This document shows, one piece after another, positions 17,022 through 26,076 of a stretch of DNA of 64,000 bases (position 1 is the stretch's first letter; each line of letters starts with the position of its first letter). Where the stretch lies: assembly GCF_900104345.1 (NCBI RefSeq), contig NZ_FNJN01000001.1:434001-498000 (forward strand). The letters run 5' to 3'. The notes beneath the pieces were generated by a model that saw only the letters and a program-made list of their open reading frames with translations, was not told the DNA's origin and made no database searches. The position numbers and the translations under genes are program-made. This stretch comes from Microbacterium testaceum StLB037 (lineage in GTDB: Bacteria; Actinomycetota; Actinomycetes; Actinomycetales; Microbacteriaceae).

Positions 17022-19577
17022 TCAGGCTCCGCGCGACGCCAGCGCGACGACGCGGCCGAGCTCCCGCCGGGTCGGCGCGCCGACTTTCATCCGAGCCTGG
17101 TAGACGTGCGACTCCACGGTGCGGATGGAAAGGAAGAGACGCGCGGCGATCTCACGGTTGGTCAGGCCCTCGTCCGCGAGCAGGGCGATCTCGCGTTCGC
17201 GGACGGTGAGCTCGTCGATCGCATCGCTCGACGTCGACCGGATGGTCGAGGGGACGGCGCTCGTGGTTTCCCGGGGAGCCGACGATTTCGTCGGCGTCCA
17301 CAGCGCGTGCAGGCGCAGCTCATCAACGGGCAGCCCCTCTTCGTCGCTGGTTCTCGCCGCTGCTCGCCGCACCGCCGACACCGCCAGAGGAAGATCGGTC
17401 GTGGCGGCGAGCTGGACAAGCTCGTCGACCTCGTTCTCGTCTGCCTCGCCCAGAGCGACGAGCCGGAAGAGATCGCGAATGCGGAGGGCAGCGGCGTTGC
17501 GGCCACGCGAGAGCTCGGCGGTCGCTCGTGCGGCCCGTCGCGCCTCGTCGGTACGGCCCTCGGCGGTCAGGACCGTGGTCTCGACGTACAGGCGACTGCG
17601 GACGAGCAGGGGCTCGTTCTCGGTGCGAAGCCGGCTGAGGATCGCGCGTGCCTCGTCGGTCCGACCCGCGGTCGCCAGTTCATCGGCGACGCCCAGCTCG
17701 ATCATGGTGGCATCCAGGCGTGACACCGCCGAGGGTTCCCGTGACAGAGCGGAGGCGAACTCTCTCTTCGACTCCGCCGGGCACCCTGCGCCGGCGAAAG
17801 CGATGGCGGTGGCCGCCCCTGCGATCGTGAGATCGGCTGCTCCTCCTTCGCGTGCGGTGGTGCTCACCTCGCGGTCCAGGCGCGCTCGGACGGTCGATCC
17901 GTCCGCCCCCGCGATCTGATGCGCGGCGAGCATGGACATGAGAGCGATGAGCCGATCGCGAACGGTGACTCCGGCCGGCCGCTGCCGCGCGTCGAGCAGA
18001 CGTTCGACCCGGCGGAAGAACTTCTGGGCCTCGACCCATCGCCCGCGGAAAGTCTCCGCCGAGCCGGCGGCGACCAATGCCCGCAAATGTGCCGCGGGCG
18101 ACGCGTCCGGCTCATCGGCGGCGGAGGTCGCGATGTCCGCGGCGCGTGCCCAATCCATGTTCGCGGTTGCGCGGTTCGCGTCGGCGAGAGCAGCTTCGAT
18201 ACGGGAGTCGGCGTCGTCGCCTTTGTCGAGCGGGCCGTCGGCGGAGCCCTCGATCGAGCGCGCCGCGCGCGATCGAGCGAGCCGTCGGAGCGCATCCGCG
18301 GATCCGATCTCGCCACGATCATCCGCTGACAGGAGGGGCGCAGGTGTCGCGAGCTTGGCCTCGAGTCGGAGGGCCGGATCGTCCTGCGCGCGCAACCCGC
18401 GCGCGGCGTGGGCGGCGGCGTGGGCGCTGTCACCCCGGTCGTTTGCTTCTCGCGCGGCATTCAGTGCGACTCGAGTCCGCAGAGCGGGGGAGTAGGTCAG
18501 CTCTCCCGATGCCTCGATTCCCAGCCGGTGCCACCGTTCCGACAGGGTGACGGCGATGGTCGAACTCCACCACTCATCGGCTTCGGCCAGCATTCGGGCG
18601 CCCGCCGTGTCGATGAGCGATTCGACGTGCGCATCGCCGAGCTGACGATGGGCCTCCTGGGCGACCAGATCGTTGACGGTGAGGCGACGATCGACCGATG
18701 CGTCGGCGTGTAGAAGGCCGCCGGCGATGAGGGCGGCGACGCTCTCGGCGTCGAACAGTCGTGTCGCGACGGCGAACTCGAGGTGAGGCAGGCGACGGAT
18801 GCCTGCGAGGCATTCGAGATCGACGCGAGGAAAGTCGGCGACGTGCCGCGCGAGCGTGATCGCCAGCCTGCTGTCCCGGGCGATGACGCGCAGGGCCGTG
18901 AGGGGATCGCGTCCCGCGCGAGCAGCGCTCGTCGACTCGATGATCAGCTGTCGGAGCAGTGTCCGCGACCCGTCCGCTCGCCAGACGATCCCCGCGCGGG
19001 TCGCGCTGTCGAGCAGCTCGGCACCCGGGAAGAGCTCGATCATGGCGAGGGCGTCGTCGTCGCTCAGCTCGGAGAGGTCGATTCGGCGCGCGAGACCGTC
19101 GAGCCAGAGGTCGAGGACGGTGCGACGGACGACGGCGGAGTCATCGGGTCTGTCGATCGAGCGCGGCCGGGCCGTGCGCAGGCCGATGACCGCGGTGACG
19201 CGACGAGCGGCGATCCCTCGGGCGAGTGCCCGAGTCGACTGGACATCGAGGGAATCGACGTCGTCGACCACGACCACGCCCTCGACGGTGGCCGTCGTGG
19301 GCTCGTCACGGAAGGATCGGAGCTCTGGGCATCCCGAGGCATCGAACGCCCCGAAGTCGACGGCGGACAGCGCGCACGACGTCCGCAACTCGACGGCCAG
19401 CTGCCCGTGTCGCTCCAGCTCGGCGGCGATCGTCCGCAGCAGATAACTCCGCCCGCTCCCGCGCGGCCCCGCGATGACGAGGGACGCACCCCCTCGGGCT
19501 CGTTCCGCCAGTATCTCGGCATCCCGGTCCGCTCCGACGAGTCCTCTCGACCACTTCGTCGAACGGTCTTCCCCCAT
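17022..19577 (-). CDS. large ATPase-type LuxR (LAL-like) transcriptional regulator
   Basis: An 851-aa regulator: N-terminal P-loop/AAA-like domain, long alpha-helical TPR-like middle, C-terminal LuxR/NarL HTH. The HTH runs LTVREREIALLADEGLTNRE then IAARLFLSIRTVESHVYQAR. The P-loop reads AGPRGSGRSYLL, with Arg where Walker A normally has Lys, and the Walker B-like strand is EGVVVVDDVDSL. ATG 19577 is chosen because GGGGGGAGAAG lies a few bases upstream; an ATG at 19634 lacks such a site. Unusual inverted repeats sit upstream. It is convergent with recX. The effector is unknown. Confidence 0.88.
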   Translation of the reverse strand: MGEDRSTKWSRGLVGADRDAEILAERARGGASLVIAGPRGSGRSYLLRTIAAELERHGQLAVELRTSCALSAVDFGAFDASGCPELRSFRDEPTTATVEGVVVVDDVDSLDVQSTRALARGIAARRVTAVIGLRTARPRSIDRPDDSAVVRRTVLDLWLDGLARRIDLSELSDDDALAMIELFPGAELLDSATRAGIVWRADGSRTLLRQLIIESTSAARAGRDPLTALRVIARDSRLAITLARHVADFPRVDLECLAGIRRLPHLEFAVATRLFDAESVAALIAGGLLHADASVDRRLTVNDLVAQEAHRQLGDAHVESLIDTAGARMLAEADEWWSSTIAVTLSERWHRLGIEASGELTYSPALRTRVALNAAREANDRGDSAHAAAHAARGLRAQDDPALRLEAKLATPAPLLSADDRGEIGSADALRRLARSRAARSIEGSADGPLDKGDDADSRIEAALADANRATANMDWARAADIATSAADEPDASPAAHLRALVAAGSAETFRGRWVEAQKFFRRVERLLDARQRPAGVTVRDRLIALMSMLAAHQIAGADGSTVRARLDREVSTTAREGGAADLTIAGAATAIAFAGAGCPAESKREFASALSREPSAVSRLDATMIELGVADELATAGRTDEARAILSRLRTENEPLLVRSRLYVETTVLTAEGRTDEARRAARATAELSRGRNAAALRIRDLFRLVALGEADENEVDELVQLAATTDLPLAVSAVRRAAARTSDEEGLPVDELRLHALWTPTKSSAPRETTSAVPSTIRSTSSDAIDELTVREREIALLADEGLTNREIAARLFLSIRTVESHVYQARMKVGAPTRRELGRVVALASRGA

Positions 19578-19624
19578 GCTCTTCTCCCCCCGGAGACCGG
19601 CCGAAGACCTCGCGGACGGTGACG

Positions 19625-19644
19625 TGTCCCCCAAAATACCGACA
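19625..19644. promoter_or_regulatory. TGTCCCCCA half-palindrome upstream of the LuxR gene
   Basis: TGTCCCCCA followed by a degenerate right arm ending in CGACA, 20 nt overall. It shares its left arm and length with the perfect palindrome at 43876-43895. It lies 48 nt upstream of the LuxR ATG. Confidence 0.3.
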
Positions 19645-19669
19645 TGGGGCGCACTCGATCAGCCGATTT

Positions 19670-19706
19670 GCGCACCCTTTGACCCACAATGCGTCAAAAG
19701 GTGCGC
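19670..19706. promoter_or_regulatory. 37-nt near-perfect inverted repeat between luxR and miaB
   Basis: The left arm GCGCACCCTTTGAC (19670-19683) pairs with the right arm GTCAAAAGGTGCGC (19693-19706), 13 of 14 bases, around a 9-nt loop. No T tract follows on either strand, so an operator or RNA structure fits better than a terminator. Confidence 0.55.
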
Positions 19707-19759
19707 GCCATGCGGACCGAGCATTTCAGCGCCCCGTCGGTCGACGCAAGGGCGGCGTT

Positions 19760-19765
19760 TAGACT
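19760..19765 (+). promoter_or_regulatory. -10 element of miaB
   Basis: TAGACT lies 10 nt before ATG 19776, giving a leader of only a few nucleotides. Confidence 0.5.
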
Positions 19766-19775
19766 TGCTCGCATC

Positions 19776-21323
19776 ATGACCACCCCCGTTTCGACCCCGA
19801 CCCTGATCGCGCCGTCCGCCGCCGCGCAGGGCGCCGCAGGGCCTCGCACCTACGAAGTGCGCACCTTCGGGTGCCAGATGAACGTGCACGATTCCGAGCG
19901 CCTGTCGGGCTCGCTCGAGAGCGCCGGGTACGTCCGGGCCGATGCCGGCACCGAAGCCGATGTCGTCGTGATCAACACGTGCGCCGTGCGCGACAACGCC
20001 GCCGGCAAGCTCTACGGAACGCTCGGCCACCTCAAGTCGCGCAAGGACGCGCGCGCGGGCATGCAAATCGCCGTCGGCGGCTGCCTGGCGCAGATGGACA
20101 AGGACGCCGTCCAGCAGAAGGCCCCCTGGGTCGACGTGGTGTTCGGCACGCACAACATGGGCTCGCTTCCCGGCATGCTCGAGCGCGCGCGCCACAACGG
20201 CGAGGCCGAACTGGAGATCCTCGAGTCGCTCGAGATCTTCCCCTCCACCCTCCCGACCAAGCGCGACTCCGTCCACAGCGGCTGGGTCTCGATCTCGGTC
20301 GGCTGCAACAACACGTGCACGTTCTGCATCGTGCCGAGCCTGCGCGGCAAAGAGAAGGACCGCCGCCCCGGCGACATCCTGAACGAGATCCGCCTGCTCG
20401 TCGACGACGGGGCGATCGAGGTCACCCTTCTCGGTCAGAACGTCAACTCGTACGGCGTCGAGTTCGGTGACCGCCTCGCCTTCGGCAAACTGCTACGCGC
20501 CGCGGGCGAGATCCAGGGGCTCGAGCGCATCCGCTTCACGAGCCCCCACCCCGCCGCCTTCACCGATGACGTGATCGCCGCGATGGCCGAGACCCCGGCC
20601 GTCATGCCCCAGTTGCACATGCCGCTGCAGTCGGGCTCCGACCGCATCCTCAAGGCGATGCGCCGCTCGTACCGCAGCGAGAAGTTCCTCGGCATCCTGG
20701 ATCGGGTGCGCGAGCGCATCCCGAACGCCGCGATCACCACCGACATCATCGTCGGCTTCCCCGGTGAGACCGAGGAGGACTTCCAAGAGACGCTGCGCGT
20801 CGTCGAGGCCTCGCGTTTCTCGAGCGCTTTCACGTTCCAGTACTCGATCCGCGAGGGGACTCCCGCGGCGACGATGGCCGACCAGGTGCCCAAGGCCGTC
20901 GTGCAGGAGCGCTACGAGCGACTGACCGCTCTGCAGGATCGGATCGCGGCGGAAGAGAACCAGAAGCAGCTCGGTCGCACACTCGAGGTGCTCGTCTCCG
21001 CGGGCGAGGGCAAAAAGGACGCCGAGACGCACCGCCTCACCGGTCGCGCCGAAGACAACCGCCTCGTGCACTTCGAACTGCCGAAGGATTCGGCTGTCCC
21101 GCGCCCGGGCGACGTGGTCTCGGTCAGCGTGACCCACGCGGCTCCCTTCCACCTGCTCGCCGACGCACCCGACGGGGCTCCGCTGCGCATCCGCCGAACC
21201 CGCGCGGGCGACGCGTGGGACCGTTCGCAGGCGGAGTCGTGCGGCGTGCCCGCTCCGGCGGGCGAGTCCGGTGCTCCGCGCGCGGTCTCTCTCGGCCTGC
21301 CCACGCTGCGCGTCGGCGTGTGA
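19776..21323 (+). CDS. miaB: tRNA-2-methylthio-N6-dimethylallyladenosine synthase MiaB
   Basis: A radical-SAM methylthiotransferase that modifies A37 of tRNA after MiaA has added the prenyl group. 515 aa. The N-terminal UPF0004 domain has [15 protein letters not shown] with the first cluster cysteine, and NTCAVRDNA and GGCLAQMD carry the other two. The radical-SAM motif CNNTCTFC is at about residues 174-181. A C-terminal TRAM domain precedes a ~50-aa variable tail. ATG 19776 is chosen from the nearby -10; an earlier ATG at 19689 lies inside the inverted repeat. Confidence 0.95.
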   Translation: MTTPVSTPTLIAPSAAAQGAAGPRTYEVRTFGCQMNVHDSERLSGSLESAGYVRADAGTEADVVVINTCAVRDNAAGKLYGTLGHLKSRKDARAGMQIAVGGCLAQMDKDAVQQKAPWVDVVFGTHNMGSLPGMLERARHNGEAELEILESLEIFPSTLPTKRDSVHSGWVSISVGCNNTCTFCIVPSLRGKEKDRRPGDILNEIRLLVDDGAIEVTLLGQNVNSYGVEFGDRLAFGKLLRAAGEIQGLERIRFTSPHPAAFTDDVIAAMAETPAVMPQLHMPLQSGSDRILKAMRRSYRSEKFLGILDRVRERIPNAAITTDIIVGFPGETEEDFQETLRVVEASRFSSAFTFQYSIREGTPAATMADQVPKAVVQERYERLTALQDRIAAEENQKQLGRTLEVLVSAGEGKKDAETHRLTGRAEDNRLVHFELPKDSAVPRPGDVVSVSVTHAAPFHLLADAPDGAPLRIRRTRAGDAWDRSQAESCGVPAPAGESGAPRAVSLGLPTLRVGV

Positions 21324-22249
21324 CCGGCCCGGCCCTCTGGGCCGTCGTCGGCGCCACCGGCACCGGCAAGACGGGTCTGTCGCTCGACCTCGCCGAAGCC
21401 TTGTCCGCACGGGGCCGACCCGCCGAGATCGTCAACGCCGATGCCATGCAGCTGTACCGCGGCATGGACATCGGGACGGCCAAGCTTCCCGAGGGTGAGC
21501 GGCGCGGCATCCCGCACCATCTCTTCGACGCGCTCGCGGTGACCGACGAGGCCGCGGTGGCCTGGTATCAGGATGCCGCGCGCGCGGCGATCCGCGGGAT
21601 CAACGGTCGCGGCGCCGACGCGATCCTCGTCGGCGGGTCGGGGCTGTACGTTTCGAGCGTGCTGTGGGACTTCCGCTTCCCGCCGCGCGACGAGGCTCTG
21701 CGCGCCGCGCTCGAACGCGAGCTCGACGAGCGCGGACCGGGTGCGCTCTACGCGCGCCTGCGGGAAGAGGATCCGGATGCCGCTGAGCGCATCGATCCGC
21801 GCAACGGGCGTCGCGTCGTGCGCGCGCTCGAGGTCTTGGCGCAGGGCGGTGAGACGCACGGCGGTGCTCTTCCCGAGGCGCCGGAGCTCTGGCATCCGCG
21901 GACTCGGATCATCGCCACCGCGATCGAGCGAGCCGAGCTCGTCGCTCTCCTCGACGCCCGCGTGGAGGGGATGTGGGCAGCCGGTCTCGTCGCCGAGGTC
22001 GAGGCCCTGATCCCGGCCGGGCTCGAGCGCGGCGTCACCGCCGGTCGCGCGATCGGGTACGCGCAGGCGTTGAAGCAGGTCCGCGGCGAGGTCACCCGCG
22101 ACGAGGCGATCGCCGAGACCCAGGCCCTCACGCGCCGCTACGCGCGCCGCCAGGTGTCGTGGTTCCGGCGCTACGCCGGGGCCGAGTGGGTCGACGCACG
22201 GACGGTGGATGCCGGCATGCTGGCATCCCGATCGGAGGAACGCCCATGA
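21320..22249 (+). CDS. miaA: tRNA dimethylallyltransferase MiaA
   Basis: Transfers the dimethylallyl group to A37 of tRNAs reading UNN codons, providing the substrate for MiaB. 309 aa. The P-loop is [13 protein letters not shown] near residues 8-20, and the DxxQ-type motif reads [31 protein letters not shown] and the C-terminal [13 protein letters not shown] are family hallmarks. It starts at GTG 21320 and overlaps the miaB stop. It overlaps the downstream GNAT gene by 4 nt. Confidence 0.95.
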   Translation: MTGPALWAVVGATGTGKTGLSLDLAEALSARGRPAEIVNADAMQLYRGMDIGTAKLPEGERRGIPHHLFDALAVTDEAAVAWYQDAARAAIRGINGRGADAILVGGSGLYVSSVLWDFRFPPRDEALRAALERELDERGPGALYARLREEDPDAAERIDPRNGRRVVRALEVLAQGGETHGGALPEAPELWHPRTRIIATAIERAELVALLDARVEGMWAAGLVAEVEALIPAGLERGVTAGRAIGYAQALKQVRGEVTRDEAIAETQALTRRYARRQVSWFRRYAGAEWVDARTVDAGMLASRSEERP

Positions 22250-22695
22250 CGGTCGACATCCGCGCCTTCGCGCTCGACGATGAGGACGCCGTGGTCGCCC
22301 TCTGGGAGGAGGCGGGCCTCACGCGCCCGTGGAACGACCCGCGCGCCGATATCCGGCGCAAGCTCACCGTGCAGCCGGAGCTGTTCCGCGTCGCAGTCGA
22401 GGGGGAGCGGGTGGTCGGCAGCGACATGGCGGGCTACGACGGCCACCGCGGCTGGTTGTACTACCTCGCGACCGCCGCCTCGCACCGCGGGCAGGGGATC
22501 GGGCGTCGCCTCGTGGCGGAGGCCGAACGACTGCTCGGGGCGATGGGCTGCCCCAAGGTGCAGCTCATGGTGCGTCCCGACAACACCGGCGCGCGGGGCT
22601 TCTACGACGAGCTCGGGTACGAGCCCTTCGACACCTGGGCGACCGGCCGCCGGCTCATCGTCGACGGGCCCGGAGGCCCTTCGTCCTCGGCGTGA
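22246..22695 (+). CDS. GNAT-family acetyltransferase (YpeA-like)
   Basis: A 149-aa acetyltransferase. The acetyl-CoA box is [11 protein letters not shown] near residues 81-91, after [24 protein letters not shown] is the usual C-terminal motif. The N-terminus [28 protein letters not shown] resembles E. coli YpeA. GGAGGAA lies about 6 nt upstream of ATG, and the start overlaps the miaA stop (ATGA), so it belongs to the miaB operon. The substrate is unknown. Confidence 0.88.
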   Translation: MTVDIRAFALDDEDAVVALWEEAGLTRPWNDPRADIRRKLTVQPELFRVAVEGERVVGSDMAGYDGHRGWLYYLATAASHRGQGIGRRLVAEAERLLGAMGCPKVQLMVRPDNTGARGFYDELGYEPFDTWATGRRLIVDGPGGPSSSA

Positions 22696-22751
22696 GCGGG
22701 GTCGTCAGTCGCGGATGGACTCGCACCGCGAGTCTCGCTGCCACCCGACCG

Positions 22752-22757
22752 TAGACT
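22752..22757 (+). promoter_or_regulatory. -10 element of dapF (leaderless)
   Basis: TAGACT, exactly 6 nt before the dapF ATG. Confidence 0.6.
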
Positions 22758-22763
22758 CGACGC

Positions 22764-23618
22764 ATGGCGACTCTCCCGTTCACCAAGGGCCACGGAACCG
22801 GCAACGACTTCGTGGTGATCGCCGACCCCGACGGCGAGCTCGACCTCTCCGACGCACAGATCTCCGCCCTGTGCGACCGCCACTTCGGCATCGGCGCCGA
22901 CGGACTGCTGCGCGTGGTGCGCTCGCGCGCCATCGACGAGGGGGCGGATGCCGCGGCATCCGGGGCCGAGTGGTTCATGGACTACCGCAACGCCGACGGT
23001 TCGAAGGCCGAGATGTGCGGCAACGGAACGCGGGTCTTCGCGCGCTACCTGAGCGACACCGGGCTCGCCTCGCTCGAGGGAGGTTTGCGCATCGGCACGC
23101 GCGCGGGCATCAAGACGCTGACACGCAGCGATCGCGGCTACGAGGTCGATCTGGGCGAATTCGCGATCGAGCCCGGCGAGACGCTCGTGCGCGCGAAGGG
23201 CCTGCCGGTCGCCCGTCCCGGCGTCGGCGTCGACGTGGGCAACCCGCACGTCGTGGTCGCGCTGTCGTCCGACGCCGAGCTCGAGGGCCTCGATCTCGCC
23301 TATCAGCCGGTGCTCGACCCGGCGCCGCGTCACGGCGCGAACGTCGAGTTCGTCGTCCCCGCCGACCCGCTCGTGCGCGACGGCGTCGGAGCGATCCGCC
23401 TGCGCGTGTTCGAACGCGGCGTGGGCGAGACACTGAGTTGCGGGACCGGAGTGGCGGCAGCGGCCCTGGCCGTTCGCCATTGGGCGGGCGCCGCCGCCCC
23501 CGACTCCTGGGTCGTCGACACTCCGGGCGGCACGCTGGGCGTGCGCGTCACCGATGGCCGGGTCCACCTTTCGGGCCCTGCCTCGCTGGTGTTCACCGGC
23601 GAGGTCGCACTCGCCTGA
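22764..23618 (+). CDS. dapF: diaminopimelate epimerase DapF
   Basis: Converts LL- to meso-diaminopimelate, the peptidoglycan and lysine precursor, so it is the third dap gene of this window. 284 aa. The N-terminus [16 protein letters not shown] is typical. The two catalytic cysteines lie in [11 protein letters not shown] (about residue 76) and [11 protein letters not shown] (about residue 226). It has its own leaderless promoter although it follows the miaBA operon. Confidence 0.95.
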   Translation: MATLPFTKGHGTGNDFVVIADPDGELDLSDAQISALCDRHFGIGADGLLRVVRSRAIDEGADAAASGAEWFMDYRNADGSKAEMCGNGTRVFARYLSDTGLASLEGGLRIGTRAGIKTLTRSDRGYEVDLGEFAIEPGETLVRAKGLPVARPGVGVDVGNPHVVVALSSDAELEGLDLAYQPVLDPAPRHGANVEFVVPADPLVRDGVGAIRLRVFERGVGETLSCGTGVAAAALAVRHWAGAAAPDSWVVDTPGGTLGVRVTDGRVHLSGPASLVFTGEVALA

Positions 23619-23768
23619 CGAGGGCGCAGAGCGGGGACGGACCGTCGGTTGCCGCCGGCGGACCGGGGTAGGCCCTCTTCAGCGGACCGCGATCAGCACC
23701 CACACGAGCGCGCGATCTCGCGTCGGGCGGGCGATGCCGGCATCCGGAGTCCCCGTGCCGGGCGCGTC

Positions 23769-24413
23769 TCAGGAGACGATGTCGATCAGCTCGCTCGGCG
23801 GCGAGCCGTGCTTGCGCACCCGCAGCACGCGGAATCCCCGACCGGTGGCGGCACGCTGCACGCTGTACCCCTCGGGGAACGTGGCGGCGAGCCAGCGCTG
23901 CAGGGAGTCCGAACCGAGGTTGCGCTGGACGACGAACCACCCGTCACTGCGTTCCGACAGGCGGGGGATCCAGTGCTGCAGCATGCCGTGCAGCTCGGAC
24001 TTGCCGACGCGGATGGGCGGGTTCGAGCGGATGGTGCGGAAGGTGACGTCCTCGGGAACATCCTCCGGACGCACGGCGTTGATGTTGGTGAGGCCGAGGG
24101 ACTCCGCGTTCCGCCTCACGAGATCGAGAGCACGCTCGTTGACGTCGACCGCCCACACGGTCGCGTGCGGTGACGCGAGCGCCAGCGACAGCGAGATCGG
24201 ACCCCACCCGCACCCCAGGTCGAGGAAGTTCCCACCGGCGGGAGGGGGCGGGGTGTTCGCGAGCAGCACCGAGGTGCCGGCATCCACGTGGTCGGGACTG
24301 AAGACGCCGCCGGCCGTGACCACCTCGAGCTCGCGACCGGCCAGCGTCACGCGAAGGTGGCGGAGCTGCTCGGGACTCGACGGCGACGCGCTGAAGTAGT
24401 GCTCGCTGCCCAT
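23769..24413 (-). CDS. class I SAM methyltransferase, RsmC/RlmG-like
   Basis: A 214-aa methyltransferase. SAM motif I is LDLGCGWGPISLSLA, and the catalytic NPPxR motif reads SNPPIRVGK, typical of N2-guanine rRNA methyltransferases. The N-terminus HYFSASPSSPEQLRHLRVTL matches the small single-domain actinobacterial form, about half the size of E. coli RsmC. ATG 24413 is chosen because a TATCCT -10 lies exactly 6 nt upstream on the minus strand; the frame continues upstream without support. It is divergent from hflX. Confidence 0.87.
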   Translation of the reverse strand: MGSEHYFSASPSSPEQLRHLRVTLAGRELEVVTAGGVFSPDHVDAGTSVLLANTPPPPAGGNFLDLGCGWGPISLSLALASPHATVWAVDVNERALDLVRRNAESLGLTNINAVRPEDVPEDVTFRTIRSNPPIRVGKSELHGMLQHWIPRLSERSDGWFVVQRNLGSDSLQRWLAATFPEGYSVQRAATGRGFRVLRVRKHGSPPSELIDIVS

Positions 24414-24419
24414 CACGTC

Positions 24420-24425
24420 AGGATA
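24420..24425 (-). promoter_or_regulatory. -10 element of the methyltransferase gene (leaderless)
   Basis: TATCCT on the minus strand, exactly 6 nt before ATG 24413. Confidence 0.55.
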
Positions 24426-24455
24426 TCGGACCGGCCCCCTGGGTGCTGGGCCGGA

Positions 24456-24461
24456 TACAGT
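24456..24461 (+). promoter_or_regulatory. -10 element of hflX
   Basis: TACAGT lies 38 nt before the hflX ATG, giving a leader with an AAAGGAA ribosome-binding site. Confidence 0.4.
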
Positions 24462-24499
24462 GCCAGAACACGCGGAAACTGCCGCGACGAAAGGAACAC

Positions 24500-26017
24500 A
24501 TGACCGAACAGACCACACCCCCGAGCACGGACGCGTCTCCGGTGGATCCGGTGGACCGCGTGCTCTCGCGCGCCGAAGCGCACCGCGGGGTCCGGGTCTT
24601 CGGTGCGGCACAGGCTCTGCAGGACGCCACGACCGCGTACGGCGGCGACGCCGACGGCGATCAGTGGGACCGCGAAGAACGCGCGGCGCTGCGCCGCGTC
24701 GCGGGCCTGTCCACCGAGCTCGAGGACGTCACCGAGGTCGAGTACCGACAGTTGCGCCTCGAGAACGTCGTCCTCGTCGGCGTGCACCCGCAGGGGGAGC
24801 AGGCGGATGCCGAGAACTCGCTGCGCGAGCTGTCGGCTCTTGCCGAGACGGCCGGTGCCGTCGTGCTCGACGGCGTGCTGCAGCGGCGCCCGCACCCCGA
24901 CCCCGCGACCTACGTCGGTCGCGGCAAGGCCGCCGAGCTGCGCGACATCGTCGCCGCCGTCGGCGCCGACACGGTGATCGCCGACACGGAACTCGCTCCC
25001 AGCCAGCGCCGTGCGCTGGAGGACGTCGTCAAGGTCAAGGTGATCGACCGAACCACGGTGATCCTCGACATCTTCAGCCAGCACGCCAAGAGCCGCGAGG
25101 GCAAGGCGCAGGTCGAACTCGCGCAGCTCGAATACCTCCTCCCGCGTCTGCGCGGGTGGGGTGACTCGATGTCGCGTCAGGCCGGTGGCCAGGTCGGTGC
25201 CGGCGGTGCCGGTATGGGCTCGCGCGGTCCCGGTGAGACGAAGATCGAGCTCGACCGTCGTCGCATCCGCACCAAGATGGCGCTGTTGCGCAAGCAGCTG
25301 CGCGACTTCGCCCCCGCCCGTGAGGCGAAGCGGGCCGAGCGCAAACGTCACACGATCCCGTCGGTGGCCATCGCCGGGTACACGAACGCCGGCAAGTCGA
25401 GCCTGTTGAACCGCCTCACCAGCGCCGGGGTGCTCGTCGAGAACGCGCTCTTCGCGACCCTGGATGCCACGGTCCGCCGCTCCGAGACCAGTGACGGCCG
25501 CGTCTACACGCTGACCGACACCGTCGGCTTCGTTCGGAACCTTCCGCACCAGCTGGTCGAGGCGTTCCGGTCGACGCTCGAGGAGGTCGGCGACGCCGAC
25601 GTCATCCTGCACGTCGTCGACGCCTCGCACCCCGATCCGGCCGCGCAGCTCATGACGGTGCGCGACGTGATGGGCGACGTCGATGCGAACTTCGGTCAGG
25701 AGATCGTCGTCTTCAACAAGGCCGACCTCGTCGGCGAAGACGACCGCCTCGTCCTGCGGGGTCTCGCCCCCAACGCGAAGTTCGTGTCGTCCCGTACGGG
25801 CGAGGGCATCGACGAGCTGCGTGCAGCGATCGAGGACGCACTGCCCCTGCCGGCCGTCGAGGTGCAGGCCGTCGTCCCGTACGACCGCGGCGACCTCGTG
25901 TCGGCCGTGCACGAGAGCGGGCTCATCGTCGCGCAGGAGCACCGCGAGAGCGGGACGTTCCTGCACGCGCACGTGGGCGCTCGTCTCGCGGCCGAGCTCG
26001 CACCGTTCGGAGCCTGA
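24500..26017 (+). CDS. hflX: ribosome-splitting GTPase HflX
   Basis: A GTPase that rescues stalled ribosomes by splitting subunits. 505 aa, on the long side because of a ~60-aa N-terminal extension. The N-terminal HflX domain includes THPDPATYVGRGKAAEL-like sequence, and the glycine-rich linker GGAGMGSRGPGETKIELDRR is diagnostic. The G domain has G1 GYTNAGKSSLLN, G3 DTVGF and G4 NKAD. The start is ATG 24500 with AAAGGAA upstream. A long bidirectional terminator follows. Confidence 0.95.
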   Translation: MTEQTTPPSTDASPVDPVDRVLSRAEAHRGVRVFGAAQALQDATTAYGGDADGDQWDREERAALRRVAGLSTELEDVTEVEYRQLRLENVVLVGVHPQGEQADAENSLRELSALAETAGAVVLDGVLQRRPHPDPATYVGRGKAAELRDIVAAVGADTVIADTELAPSQRRALEDVVKVKVIDRTTVILDIFSQHAKSREGKAQVELAQLEYLLPRLRGWGDSMSRQAGGQVGAGGAGMGSRGPGETKIELDRRRIRTKMALLRKQLRDFAPAREAKRAERKRHTIPSVAIAGYTNAGKSSLLNRLTSAGVLVENALFATLDATVRRSETSDGRVYTLTDTVGFVRNLPHQLVEAFRSTLEEVGDADVILHVVDASHPDPAAQLMTVRDVMGDVDANFGQEIVVFNKADLVGEDDRLVLRGLAPNAKFVSSRTGEGIDELRAAIEDALPLPAVEVQAVVPYDRGDLVSAVHESGLIVAQEHRESGTFLHAHVGARLAAELAPFGA

Positions 26018-26020
26018 AAC

Positions 26021-26068
26021 CCTCGTGAGGGCCCCGTCGACCTGCCGGTCGGTGGGGCCCTCACGAGG
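26021..26068. terminator. bidirectional terminator, hflX / S9 peptidase
   Basis: Perfect 15-bp stem, CCTCGTGAGGGCCCC (26021-26035) with GGGGCCCTCACGAGG (26054-26068), between convergent genes. Confidence 0.85.
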
Positions 26069-26076
26069 TTCGGCGG

